Source of the DNA: Alistipes sp.
GTDB lineage: Bacteria; Bacteroidota; Bacteroidia; Bacteroidales; Rikenellaceae
Assembly: GCA_022782405.1 (NCBI GenBank)
Contig: JALFNK010000017.1
Span: 1-39,223, forward strand
Length of the DNA: 39,223 nt
Reading direction: 5' to 3'
The notes beneath the pieces are model-generated. The model was not told the DNA's origin. It was given only the letters and a program-made list of their open reading frames with translations, and ran no database searches. Made by a program: the position numbers and the translations under genes. Below, one piece after another: positions 23,981-32,447 of this stretch; position 1 is the stretch's first letter, and every line of letters begins with the position of its first letter.

Positions 23981-25759
23981 CTACTTGTCCGTCAGCTGCA
24001 GGAAGAGATCGGGACGGTCCGTGGTCAGGAAGTCGATCTTCTGGCGCATCGCCCAGATCATGTCCACGGGATGGTTCACGGTCCAAATGTTCGAGATCAT
24101 GCCGTGCTGCTTCATGTACTCCAGCCACTCGGGATGCTTGAGGTAGACGCCGTGGTTGTAGTCGCCGCCGGCAGCCCCGAGCTTTTCGAGCTCCTCGGGC
24201 GAGATGTCGCCGCCCAGGTAGAGCACGTCGTTCTTCGGCGCCAGGCGGATCAGCTCCACCATGGCGTGGCGCGAGAAGGTGATGTAGGTTACGCGCTTCG
24301 AGAGCTTCGCAGCCTCGACGGCCTTCACCGTAGCCTCGGCGGCAGCCGTCTCGGCCTCCGGCGTGGCGTGGGGCTTGAGCTCCAGCACCAGGTGGATCTT
24401 CGTCTTCTTCGCTGCGGCGAGGTACTCGTCGAGCGTCGGCATCGTCTCGCCGTTGGCCAGCTTGAGCGTCGTCAGCACCGTCGAGGGGGTGTTCTGCACG
24501 ACATGTCCGTCATGCACGCCGTCGTGGTTGAGCACCAGCACGCCGTCCGAAGCCCGCCATACGTCGAACTCGGCACCCCAGGCGCCCAGCTCGTCGGCCT
24601 TGAGCAGCGAGGCGATCGAGTTCTGGTCCGAACCCTCCGTACGCCAGAAGCCGCGGTGTGCCACCACCTTCGTCTCGTTCTTGAACGGCAGGCCGTACTT
24701 CATGTAGCGGCGCATCTGGATCAGGCGCGCCAGACGGTCCATGAGGGCGTGGTCCGCGGGATTCTTCGACTCGTGGAGCGTCAGCACGCCGCGGTTGCCG
24801 CAATAGTAGGCCAGTGCCGAGGAGTTGAAGACGTCGTTCTTCTCGAAGTGGTCGATATAGGCCTTCATGCGGGCATAGGAGCTGTTCTCACGGTCGGCCG
24901 TGGCCTTCTCGTCGAACTCGAACTCCATGGCCATGCCGTGCTTGCGCGCAAAGGCGCAGGCATCGTCCAGACGGCTGTCGGGAATCGAATGGTTGAAGAA
25001 GTGGTTGGGCTGCTGGTAAGCCACGTCGAAGCCCAGGGCTTTCCAGTCCTCGGCACCCTTCGACTGCCAGTAGGGAATCCAGTAGAAGAGCTTGCCCAGC
25101 GAGTGGATGTACTCGCTGATGGGCACCGTCAGCTGGCCGCAGTAGTTGTTCGTCTCGGCGACCCAGTAGAAGCCCGAAAGCTCGAGGTTCTTGTACTTCG
25201 CAGCCTTGAAGCGCTTCATCAGCTCGTCGATATACCAGCGCGTGGCGGCCAGCTGATCCTCCTCCTTCGAGAAATCCAGCGTGCGGCCGTCGAGCTCACC
25301 CCAGTCCTTCTGGTCGAGGATCGCCTCCGGGAGACCCAGCACGATCTGGTGCTTGAAGCCCGGCTTGCCCAGCTCGGCAATCTGCTCGGTGATGCAGGCA
25401 TCGAGTGCCGAGAGCGACTTGCCCTCCTCGAAGATGCGGTCCAGCAGCCAGGCCCACTCACCCTTGCGGGCGTTGAGCTTCTCGTAGCCTACCGTGTAGT
25501 GGCGGCCCGAGCCGTTCTTGAACTCCAGGAAGAGGAAGCCGTCGAAGAGCCAGTCCTTCGTGCCGTCCGCGAACTCGTGCACGACATAGGGACGGAACTC
25601 GTCCACGGTCCAGTCCATGCGGTGCGAGCCGCCCTGGTAGATCAGCGCAAGGTCCTGCACGTCGTCCGCCGTCTGGTACGGCTGTGCCGCGGCGGGGCTG
25701 CCGAGGGCCAGTCCGGCCGCCAGCAGCGAGGAAAATCCGAGAATTTTCAAGGTTTTCAT
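23981..25759 (-). CDS. DUF4855-glycerophosphodiester phosphodiesterase fusion
   Basis: A 592-residue exported protein: Sec signal (1-25), DUF4855 domain (about 30-340) and a GDPD TIM barrel (about 362-590). The DUF4855 part keeps KDWLFDGFLFLEF, DWGELDGR with E155, LSGFYWVAE with E202, FYWIPYW, QQPNHFF and MEFEFD. The GDPD part has all expected residues: H368-R369 in VAHRGFW, E397 and D399 in GAEFDVW, H412 in NHDG, E460 in LVLELKP, and the closing IWTVNHPVDMIWAM...TTDRPDL. GDPD enzymes hydrolyse glycerophosphodiesters with a metal. The fusion suggests a glycan bearing glycerol phosphate or another phosphodiester; this is inference. It is the most diverged DUF4855 copy of the locus. Confidence 0.9.
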   Translation of the reverse strand: MKTLKILGFSSLLAAGLALGSPAAAQPYQTADDVQDLALIYQGGSHRMDWTVDEFRPYVVHEFADGTKDWLFDGFLFLEFKNGSGRHYTVGYEKLNARKGEWAWLLDRIFEEGKSLSALDACITEQIAELGKPGFKHQIVLGLPEAILDQKDWGELDGRTLDFSKEEDQLAATRWYIDELMKRFKAAKYKNLELSGFYWVAETNNYCGQLTVPISEYIHSLGKLFYWIPYWQSKGAEDWKALGFDVAYQQPNHFFNHSIPDSRLDDACAFARKHGMAMEFEFDEKATADRENSSYARMKAYIDHFEKNDVFNSSALAYYCGNRGVLTLHESKNPADHALMDRLARLIQMRRYMKYGLPFKNETKVVAHRGFWRTEGSDQNSIASLLKADELGAWGAEFDVWRASDGVLVLNHDGVHDGHVVQNTPSTVLTTLKLANGETMPTLDEYLAAAKKTKIHLVLELKPHATPEAETAAAEATVKAVEAAKLSKRVTYITFSRHAMVELIRLAPKNDVLYLGGDISPEELEKLGAAGGDYNHGVYLKHPEWLEYMKQHGMISNIWTVNHPVDMIWAMRQKIDFLTTDRPDLFLQLTDK

Positions 25760-25776
25760 GATTCGGTTTGGTTAAA

Positions 25777-26946
25777 CTATTGTTTGCGTAATGGATTGTT
25801 CAGCACGAACTGGCACAGTTCGTCGAAGATCGCCCGGTCGCCGGCGGCGGACGATGTCGCCAGATTGTAGAAGGTATCCTGACCCTGATAGTAGGCCAGC
25901 GGCTTGGTGCCGTAGATGCCGTTGTCGCGGGCTCCTTGCATATAGGCACGTAATCGAGCACGGTAGGCCTCGCTTCCTGCATTCCTGGCGAGCAGTTCAT
26001 CGTCGAACTCCAACTCCATGGCCAGGTTATTGGCTTTGATATCGGCAAAGAACCGACTCCATGTATAGTCGGCATGCCGGCCCCAGAAGATGTTGGGCTG
26101 CATGTAGGCATAGTCGATGCCCATCTCCTCCCAACGCGTATAACCCGCAGCGCGGTTGTAGGGAATCCAGGCCAGCGACTCGTTGAGCGCGTGCAGGTAC
26201 TCCGCTACGGAGGGGATCACCTCCTCCCAGCGCTTGAGCTCCGGATTCCAGCCGTCACCCGGTGTCGCGAGGTCCTCCGAGACAATGTAGAAGCCGGCAA
26301 GTTCGATGTACTTGTAATCGGCCTCATCGAAATGACGGCGAACTTCGTCGATATACCACTTGTAGGCCGTGATGCGGTCGGCGGCCTTCGAGAAATCCAT
26401 CTCGCGGCCGTTCACCTCGCCCCAGTAGATCGTCGGGGAGTTCATGTCGGAGTAGTATTCGTAGATGATCGGGTCAGGCATGACCATCACCACCTTGCGC
26501 TTCTCCGAAGGGGTTCCCAAACGCTCCGCAACCGTGGCTACGGCCGTCTCCAACGCACCGACTCCCGTTGCGGGATCTCCGAGCCAGTAGTCGAGCAGCT
26601 CCTCCCACTGCTCGCGCTTGCCCGAGTCGAGGTGCTGCCCGAGGTTGATCGAGTAGCTGCCCATCTGGAACTCGATGCAGAGGAAGCTGTCGAAGAGCCA
26701 GTGCTCCTTGCCCTCGGGGTCCATATAGCTCACCATCGGCGCAAAGCGCTCGGCCGTCCATGCAAAAGGTTTGCGATGGGAACTACCACCATAGCAGAGC
26801 ACCATATCCGTATAAGAGGGGATCTCCTTACGTGTCCGTTCCCAACGATAGGGTTTAGGAGTACCGCTCCTTGGTGCCGCTGCTGCTGGAACCACTACGG
26901 CCAACAGCATAAGTACAGCAAGAAGCAAGGAAAGATTTTTTTTCAT
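25777..26946 (-). CDS. DUF4855 protein, secreted (copy A)
   Basis: A 389-residue protein with a cleavable Sec signal (about 1-24) and a single DUF4855 domain. Family motifs: VLCYGGSSHRKPF (49-61), HWLFDSFLCIEF (82-93), VMVMPDPIIYEYY (153-165), YWGEVNGREMDFS (174-186, E177), KWYIDEVRRHFDEADYKYIELAGFYIVSEDL (196-226, E224), WIPYNRAAGY, YAYMQPNIFW and MELEFD (310-315). These look like successive strand ends of a TIM barrel, with E177, E224 and E311/E313 as candidate catalytic acids. It ends NNPLRKQ, a terminus shared with the other copies. It is closest to the next copy upstream in the operon, from which it seems to be a recent duplicate lacking the N-terminal module. Confidence 0.88.
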   Translation of the reverse strand: MKKNLSLLLAVLMLLAVVVPAAAAPRSGTPKPYRWERTRKEIPSYTDMVLCYGGSSHRKPFAWTAERFAPMVSYMDPEGKEHWLFDSFLCIEFQMGSYSINLGQHLDSGKREQWEELLDYWLGDPATGVGALETAVATVAERLGTPSEKRKVVMVMPDPIIYEYYSDMNSPTIYWGEVNGREMDFSKAADRITAYKWYIDEVRRHFDEADYKYIELAGFYIVSEDLATPGDGWNPELKRWEEVIPSVAEYLHALNESLAWIPYNRAAGYTRWEEMGIDYAYMQPNIFWGRHADYTWSRFFADIKANNLAMELEFDDELLARNAGSEAYRARLRAYMQGARDNGIYGTKPLAYYQGQDTFYNLATSSAAGDRAIFDELCQFVLNNPLRKQ

Positions 26947-26972
26947 GGGATGTATTCGTTTGTGAGAGGTTT

Positions 26973-28460
26973 CTATTTGTCACTATCATTTGTGCGTAGC
27001 GGATTATTCAGCACGAACTCGCACAATTCGTCGAAGAGCTCGCGGTCGGCGGCGGCATTCGAGTGCGCCAAGTTGTAGAAGGTATCCTGACCCTGATAGT
27101 AGGCCAGACGCTTCGTGCCGTAGACACCGTTGCTGCGGGCCTGCGACATGTATTCGCGCAGCCGCGCGCGGTAGGCGTCGCTTCCCGAATTCTTCTCCAG
27201 CACGGCGTCGTCGAACTCCAACTCCATGCCCATATCATTGGCCTTAATGTCCGAGAAAAAGCGCGACCAAGTTTTCGTCTCAAGACCCTCGCCCCAGAAG
27301 CGGTTGGGCTGCATGTAGGCGTAGTCGATGTTCATGTTCTTCCAGTTGGCGTAGCCGCCGGCACGGTTGTAGGGAATCCACGCCACCGAGTGGTTGAGCT
27401 CGTGCAAGTAGTCCGCTACATAGGGTACTACGTTCTCCCAGCGCTTAAGTTCAGGATTCCAGCCCTGCCCCGGAACGGCAAGGTCCTCTGAAACAATATA
27501 GAAGCCAGCCAGCTCGATGTACTTATAACTAGCCTCATCGAAATGGCGACGCACCTCGTTGATATACCACTTCTGCACGGTAATGCGGTCCTGGTCGTTC
27601 GAGAAATCCATCTGGCGGCCGTTTACCTCACCCCAATAGGTCGTCGAGGACTTCGTACCATCGTAATACTCGTAGATGATCGGATCAGGCAGAATCATCA
27701 CCACCTTACGCTTCGTGGGGGGGGCGCCCAGGCGCTTCACCGCCGCGGCAACAGCCTCCTCCAGCGCACCGACACCCGTCTCGGGATCTCCGAGCCAATA
27801 GTCAAGCAGCTCCTCCCAATGCTCGCGCGTACCCGAATCGAGATGCTGGCCGAGGTTGATCGAGTAGTAGCCCATGCGGAACTCGATGCAGAGGAAGCTG
27901 TCGAAGAGCCACTGCTCCTTGCCCGAGGCATCCGTATAGGTTACCATCGGAGCATAGCGATCGGCCGTCCACTCATAGGGCATGCGGTGCGTGCTGCCGC
28001 CGTAGCAGAGCACCAAATCCGTGTAGGAGGGGATCTCCGTACGGGCACTTTCCCAGGCATATGGTATCGGATCTGAATACTCGGTTGTAAAGCTTATCTG
28101 CTGCACGCTACCATAGTCGCCTGCATCGTTACATGCTATAACATAAGCTACATAGGAGGTCATCGGATTAAGCCCCTCGACAGTGAAGTACTCTCCCGTA
28201 TACGAGGTTCCGCGTTCGTAGACCTCGGCGGCAGTCGGTGCCGCAGTACCGGAAGCTAGGCATAGGGCTCTTACATGGGAAGCATTGAGTACTTGTGCTT
28301 CAAATGTCGCATAGGTTCCATCCCAGGAGCTAAGTTTCAGATTCAATGCCGGACGGAGACCCGATCCCGAACCATTACCTTCCTTCTCTCCCGTGCAACC
28401 GGCTGCCGCAAACAGCATACTGATGATTCCGACCAGCAGGTATTTCAGTTTCTTGTGCAT
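26973..28460 (-). CDS. DUF4855 lipoprotein with N-terminal Fn3-like module (copy B)
   Basis: A 495-residue lipoprotein (C22 in FAAAGC, followed by TGEKEGNGSGSG linker). Residues about 35-127 form a small beta-sandwich resembling a fibronectin type III module (TYATFEAQVLNASHVRALCL, YFTVEGLNPMTSYVAYVIACNDAGDYG). The DUF4855 domain spans about 130-490 with CYGGSTHR, YWGEVNGRQMDFS (E278), IELAGFYIVSEDL (E325), WIPYNRAGGY, YAYMQPNRFW and MELEFDD. It is very like copy A over the shared domain, including the LLDYWLGDPxTGVGALE segment. A poly-G run (GGGGGG near 27719) may be slippage-prone. Probably a surface or periplasm-facing lipoprotein acting on the imported glycan. Confidence 0.88.
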   Translation of the reverse strand: MHKKLKYLLVGIISMLFAAAGCTGEKEGNGSGSGLRPALNLKLSSWDGTYATFEAQVLNASHVRALCLASGTAAPTAAEVYERGTSYTGEYFTVEGLNPMTSYVAYVIACNDAGDYGSVQQISFTTEYSDPIPYAWESARTEIPSYTDLVLCYGGSTHRMPYEWTADRYAPMVTYTDASGKEQWLFDSFLCIEFRMGYYSINLGQHLDSGTREHWEELLDYWLGDPETGVGALEEAVAAAVKRLGAPPTKRKVVMILPDPIIYEYYDGTKSSTTYWGEVNGRQMDFSNDQDRITVQKWYINEVRRHFDEASYKYIELAGFYIVSEDLAVPGQGWNPELKRWENVVPYVADYLHELNHSVAWIPYNRAGGYANWKNMNIDYAYMQPNRFWGEGLETKTWSRFFSDIKANDMGMELEFDDAVLEKNSGSDAYRARLREYMSQARSNGVYGTKRLAYYQGQDTFYNLAHSNAAADRELFDELCEFVLNNPLRTNDSDK

Positions 28461-28466
28461 GGTATT

Positions 28467-29957
28467 CTATTTCTTCACGTTTTCGGCACGCAGCGGGTTG
28501 TTCAACACAAACTGGCAGAACTCATGGTAAAGTTCGCGGTCCACGGCGCTCTGCGACTGCGAGAGCAGCACCAGGGCGTTCGTGCCGTGGTAGTAGGCCA
28601 GCGGCTTCGAGCCGTAGACGCCGTTGGCGATGGCGCCCTGCATGTATTCGCGGAAACGCTTGCGGTAGACATCGCTTCCTGCCTCCTTTTCAAGCACCGT
28701 ATGCTCGAACTCGAACTCCATGGCCAGATCCGCCGCCTTGATGTCCGAGAAGAACTGCGACAGCGGCCGCTTGTCGGCTTCCCAGTAGTAGTTGGGCTGC
28801 ATGAAGGCGTAGTCGATGCCGAGCGACTTCCAGCGGTTGTAGCCCGCGGCACGGTTGTAGGGCACCCAGTTGAGCGACTCGTTGAGTGCATGCAGGTACT
28901 CCGCCACGCGCGGGATGATCTTGTCGGCCTCCTTGTACTTGTAGTTGAAGTCGCCGGGATCCGCGGCCAGCTCCTCCGAGATGATGTAGAAGCCCGCCAG
29001 CTCGATGTACCGGTAGTCGGCCGCATCGAAACGGGCGCGCACCTGGTCGATATACCACTTGTAGGCCGTGATGCGGTCCTCGTAGTTCGAGAAGTCGAGC
29101 TTCTTGCCGTTCACCTCACCCCAGTAGACCGTCGTCGAGGAGGTGTCGCCGTACTGCAGGAAGTAGATCGGATCGGGGAGCACCATCACCACCTTGCGCT
29201 TCGAGGGGGGCGTGCCCAGCCGCTTGGCAGCTGCGGCAACGGCCTCTTCGAGGGCATTGACGCCGCTGTCGGCACCGAACCAGTAGTCGATCAGGTAGTT
29301 CCACTGCTCGCGGTCGGCCGAGTAGCCCGTATCGCGCAGCACACCGATCATGTAGGTGTAATCGACCCGTCCGGGAACATCCGTATCCTGCGATTCGAGG
29401 AAGAGGAAGCTGTCGAAGAGCCAGTGCTCCTTGCCCGCCTCGTCGGTGTAGCTCACCAGGGGCGCGAAGCGCTCCTTCTCCCAGAGGTAGGGGTTGCGGT
29501 GGTGGCTGCCGCCGTAGCAGAGCACCATATCCGTATAGGAAAGGATGCCGTCGCGGGCACTCTCCCAGGCATAGGGCACCGGGTCGGCGTAGGTCGTCGT
29601 GAACTGCAGGCTCTGCAGGGCGCTGTGTTCACCCTGCTCGTCGCAGACCACAGCGAAGACCGTATAGGGAATCATCGGCTCGAGACCCTCGATCGTTACC
29701 GTATGGTTGGCATGCTGCGTACCCTGCTCGAGCACCGTCTCGACCGTAATGCCCTGCGCCTCTTTCGCCGGAAGGCACAGCACCTTCGCGTAGGCGGCGT
29801 TGAGCCACTGTATGTCGAGCGTAATGTGGTTGCCGCCCGTCGAGGCGATCTTCATCTCCATGGCAGGTCGGCGCGATGAGCCGCCCGCATCGTTCCCGTT
29901 GCCGCAGCAGACCAGCGAAAGCAGGCACAGAAGCGGCGTTATGATCCAGCGTATCAT
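28467..29957 (-). CDS. DUF4855 lipoprotein with N-terminal Fn3-like module (copy C)
   Basis: A 496-residue lipoprotein (signal ending SLVCCGN, C17 or C18). The N-terminal module (about 32-122) parallels copy B: NHITLDIQWLNAAYAKVLCLPA, HTVTIEGLEPMIPYTVFAVVCDEQG, ending SLQFTTTYADPVPYAWESAR. The DUF4855 domain has CYGGSHHRNPY, EHWLFDSFLFLESQD, YWGEVNGKKLDFS, IELAGFYIISEEL, NWVPYNRAAGY, YAFMQPNYYW and MEFEFE. It shares its N-terminal half with copy B and the LESQD segment with copy D, so it looks intermediate. It starts only 6 bp before copy B. Confidence 0.88.
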   Translation of the reverse strand: MIRWIITPLLCLLSLVCCGNGNDAGGSSRRPAMEMKIASTGGNHITLDIQWLNAAYAKVLCLPAKEAQGITVETVLEQGTQHANHTVTIEGLEPMIPYTVFAVVCDEQGEHSALQSLQFTTTYADPVPYAWESARDGILSYTDMVLCYGGSHHRNPYLWEKERFAPLVSYTDEAGKEHWLFDSFLFLESQDTDVPGRVDYTYMIGVLRDTGYSADREQWNYLIDYWFGADSGVNALEEAVAAAAKRLGTPPSKRKVVMVLPDPIYFLQYGDTSSTTVYWGEVNGKKLDFSNYEDRITAYKWYIDQVRARFDAADYRYIELAGFYIISEELAADPGDFNYKYKEADKIIPRVAEYLHALNESLNWVPYNRAAGYNRWKSLGIDYAFMQPNYYWEADKRPLSQFFSDIKAADLAMEFEFEHTVLEKEAGSDVYRKRFREYMQGAIANGVYGSKPLAYYHGTNALVLLSQSQSAVDRELYHEFCQFVLNNPLRAENVKK

Positions 29958-29984
29958 GTTGTTGTCGTTTTATTGAGTCGTTTC

Positions 29985-31172
29985 TTATTTTTTGCCGTTG
30001 TCCCGCAACGGGTTGTTCACCACGAAGCGGCAGAATTCATGGAAGAAGGCCCGGTCCACGGGGTCCTCCGAAACCCACAGGTCGTAGAGCGACATGTAGC
30101 CCTGGTAGTAGGCCAGCGGCTGCGTGCCGTAGATGCCATACTCGCGCGCTCCCCGCATGTAGTCGCGGAAGCGGGCACGGTAAACGTCGCTCCCCTCGCG
30201 GGCGTTGAGAATCGAGGATTCGAACTCGAACTCGATGCTCGAACCGTATTCCAGGATCCGGCGGCAGGCGACATCCACGTCGTTTTCGGGTTTCCAGTAG
30301 TGGTTGAGCTGCAGGTAGACCTTGTCGAAGCCGAACTTCAGCCAATCCTCATACCCCCGGGCGTCGTAGAAGGGGATCCAGTTGAAGGTGTAGTTCAGCC
30401 CGTGGAGGTAGTCGGCGATCAGCGGCAGCAGCACGTCCGAACGCGTCAGGTAGTAGCTGTACTCCGTGTCCTGAGGCTGGGCGATGTTCTCGCGCAGCCA
30501 GTAGAAACCCGCCAGCTCGAGGTGCCTGTACCCCGCACGGTCGAAGCGCTCGCGCACCTGGTCGATGTACCACTTGCAGGCCGCAAAACGGTCCTCCGTC
30601 TTGCGGAAGTCGAGACGTCGTCCCCCCACCTCGCCCCAGTAGGTCGTCGAGGTCATCGAGTCGATCCAGTGGTGGTAGATGATCGGGTCGGGGATCATCA
30701 CGACGACACGCCGCTTCGTGGCGGGTTTCCCGAGACGCTTCACGGCTGCGTGCACCGCACGGTCGAGCGCCGCAAGGTTCCGCTCCCCGTCGAACCAGTA
30801 GTCCAGCAGATTCTCCCACTGCGCACGCCCGGCCGAAAGGCCCCGGTCGCGCAGCACGCCGGTCATGTAGGTGTAGTTGCGCTTGTCGGGACGGTCCATG
30901 TCCTGCGATTCGAGGAAGATGAAGCCGTCGAAGAGCCACTGCTCGCGGCCCGTCGTATCGACATAGGTAACATAGGGTTCGAAGTGCGCCTCGTCCCAGG
31001 CATAGGGCTTGCGGTGGTGGCTCTGGCCATAGCAGAGCACGGCATCCGTGGGAATCAGCCGCTCGGAACGGTTGCGCTCCCACGCATAGCGTTTGGGCGA
31101 CTTACCCGAGGCGGGAAGCACCGACAGCGCAACGGCTGCCAACAGCACGGTGAAAAGGAGTTTTCTCGGCAT
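29985..31172 (-). CDS. DUF4855 protein, secreted (copy D)
   Basis: A 395-residue protein with a Sec signal (about 1-23, ending LPASGKS) and one DUF4855 domain: AVLCYGQSHHRKPY, QWLFDGFIFLESQDMDRPD, VVMIPDPIIYHHW, YWGEVGGRRLDFR, LELAGFYWLRENI, FNWIPFYDARGY, KVYLQLNHYW (Gln-Leu replaces Gln-Pro) and IEFEFE. The FYWLRE form of the central motif pairs it with copy E. It lacks the Fn3-like module and lipobox. It lies 27 bp before copy C. The terminus again reads NNPLRDNGKK. Confidence 0.88.
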   Translation of the reverse strand: MPRKLLFTVLLAAVALSVLPASGKSPKRYAWERNRSERLIPTDAVLCYGQSHHRKPYAWDEAHFEPYVTYVDTTGREQWLFDGFIFLESQDMDRPDKRNYTYMTGVLRDRGLSAGRAQWENLLDYWFDGERNLAALDRAVHAAVKRLGKPATKRRVVVMIPDPIIYHHWIDSMTSTTYWGEVGGRRLDFRKTEDRFAACKWYIDQVRERFDRAGYRHLELAGFYWLRENIAQPQDTEYSYYLTRSDVLLPLIADYLHGLNYTFNWIPFYDARGYEDWLKFGFDKVYLQLNHYWKPENDVDVACRRILEYGSSIEFEFESSILNAREGSDVYRARFRDYMRGAREYGIYGTQPLAYYQGYMSLYDLWVSEDPVDRAFFHEFCRFVVNNPLRDNGKK

Positions 31173-31215
31173 TTTTTCGATCGGTTTCTTCGGTGGTTCG
31201 TAATATATACAAACG

Positions 31216-32427
31216 TTATTTTTCGGGTTTTACTGCATGGCGCAGCGGATTTCCGAGGATGAAGTCGCGCAACTCGCCGTAGAGCGCCCGGTCCTCGGCG
31301 TCGGTCGAGACGGCCAGGTCGTAAAAGCCGTTCGTGCCATGGTAGCAGGCGAAGGGGCGCGTCCCGTAAAAATCCTTCTCGCGGGCATAGCGCAGGTAGT
31401 TGCGGAAGCGCTCGCGGAAAGCCGCGCTGCCCTCACGCGCGGCGAGCAGCGTGGGCTCGAACTCCAGCTCCATGCCGACGCCCAGCGTGTCGATCTGTTG
31501 GCAGACCGACTCCATGTCGCGCTCGGCCTTCCAGTAGTGGTTGGGCTGCAGCCACACCTGGTCGAAGCCCCATTCGGGCCAGACGTCGTAGCCGCGCGAG
31601 CCGTAGTAGGGAATCCAGTTCCACGAATAGCCCAGCGCATGGAGGTAGTCGGCGATACGCGGCACGAGCAGGTCGGAACGCGTCAGGTGGTAGCTGTATT
31701 CGGTGTCGCAGGGACGCGTAACGATCTCGCGGATCCAGTAGAAGCCCGCCAGCTCGATGTGGCGGAAATTGCCCGCGGCAAAGCACTCGCGCACCCGGTC
31801 GATGAACCACTTGCAGGATGCCAGGCGGTCGTCCGTCGAGCGGAAGTCGAGCCGGCGGCCGTCTATTTCGCCCCAGTAGTCGGTCACGGAGGTCGTGTCG
31901 GCGTAGTTGCGGTAGATCACAGGGTCGGGGAGCATCATGATGACGCGCCGCTTTGCGGACGGCTCGCCGATGCGGGCGGCTGCGGCTGCGACCGTACGGT
32001 CGAGGGCCTCGAAACCGTTGCCGGCGGCAAACCAGTAGTCAATCAGCTCCTCCCACTGCGCCCGGCCGGCAGCCGGCGCGTTGCGGTTGCCCGTCTCGAA
32101 GGCATAGGTCGCTCCGTCGGGACGCGACGCGTCGACGAACTCCAGGAAGATGAAGCCGTCGAAGAGCCACTGCTCGCGGCCCGTCGAGTCCATGCACGTT
32201 ACATAGGGTGCCAGGCGCTCCTCGTCCCACAGGTAGGGCGTGCGGTGGTGGCTGCCGCCATAGCACAGCACGACATCCGTGGCCGTCAGCAGGTCCGTGC
32301 GGCTGCGTTCCCAGTCGTAACGCCGCACGGCACCGTCGGAGGAACCCCTGCCGCCCCGGCAACCGAACGCGGCGAGCGCGGCAACAACCAGGGCCGCGCC
32401 GAGAATTCTGTGAATGATTCGGATCAT
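31216..32427 (-). CDS. DUF4855 lipoprotein (copy E)
   Basis: A 403-residue lipoprotein (C23 in LAAFGC) with one DUF4855 domain: VVLCYGGSHHRTPY, QWLFDGFIFLEFVD, IMMLPDPVIYRNY, YWGEIDGRRLDFR, IELAGFYWIREIV, WNWIPYYGSRGY, QVWLQPNHYW and MELEFE, ending GNPLRHAVKPEK. It is the first DUF4855 gene after the susC-susD-DUF1735 block, separated from it by 94 bp that contain a long hairpin. It is closest to copy D. Candidate catalytic acids are the same as in the other copies. Confidence 0.88.
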   Translation of the reverse strand: MIRIIHRILGAALVVAALAAFGCRGGRGSSDGAVRRYDWERSRTDLLTATDVVLCYGGSHHRTPYLWDEERLAPYVTCMDSTGREQWLFDGFIFLEFVDASRPDGATYAFETGNRNAPAAGRAQWEELIDYWFAAGNGFEALDRTVAAAAARIGEPSAKRRVIMMLPDPVIYRNYADTTSVTDYWGEIDGRRLDFRSTDDRLASCKWFIDRVRECFAAGNFRHIELAGFYWIREIVTRPCDTEYSYHLTRSDLLVPRIADYLHALGYSWNWIPYYGSRGYDVWPEWGFDQVWLQPNHYWKAERDMESVCQQIDTLGVGMELEFEPTLLAAREGSAAFRERFRNYLRYAREKDFYGTRPFACYHGTNGFYDLAVSTDAEDRALYGELRDFILGNPLRHAVKPEK

Positions 32428-32447
32428 GACGTATGAATTTCTTTTTC

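Noticed and set aside
21668..25870. A 4.2-kb open frame on the plus strand across the end of the CE2-like gene and the minus-strand genes
   Set aside because: It runs out of frame through the CE2-like gene and antisense to two well-supported exported proteins, with no recognisable domain; long antisense frames are expected in GC-rich coding sequence.
26946..26973. Assembly artefact producing repeated DUF4855 genes
   Set aside because: The copies differ throughout in sequence, signals and N-terminal modules, and each has a distinct intergenic junction, so true paralogues are more likely.
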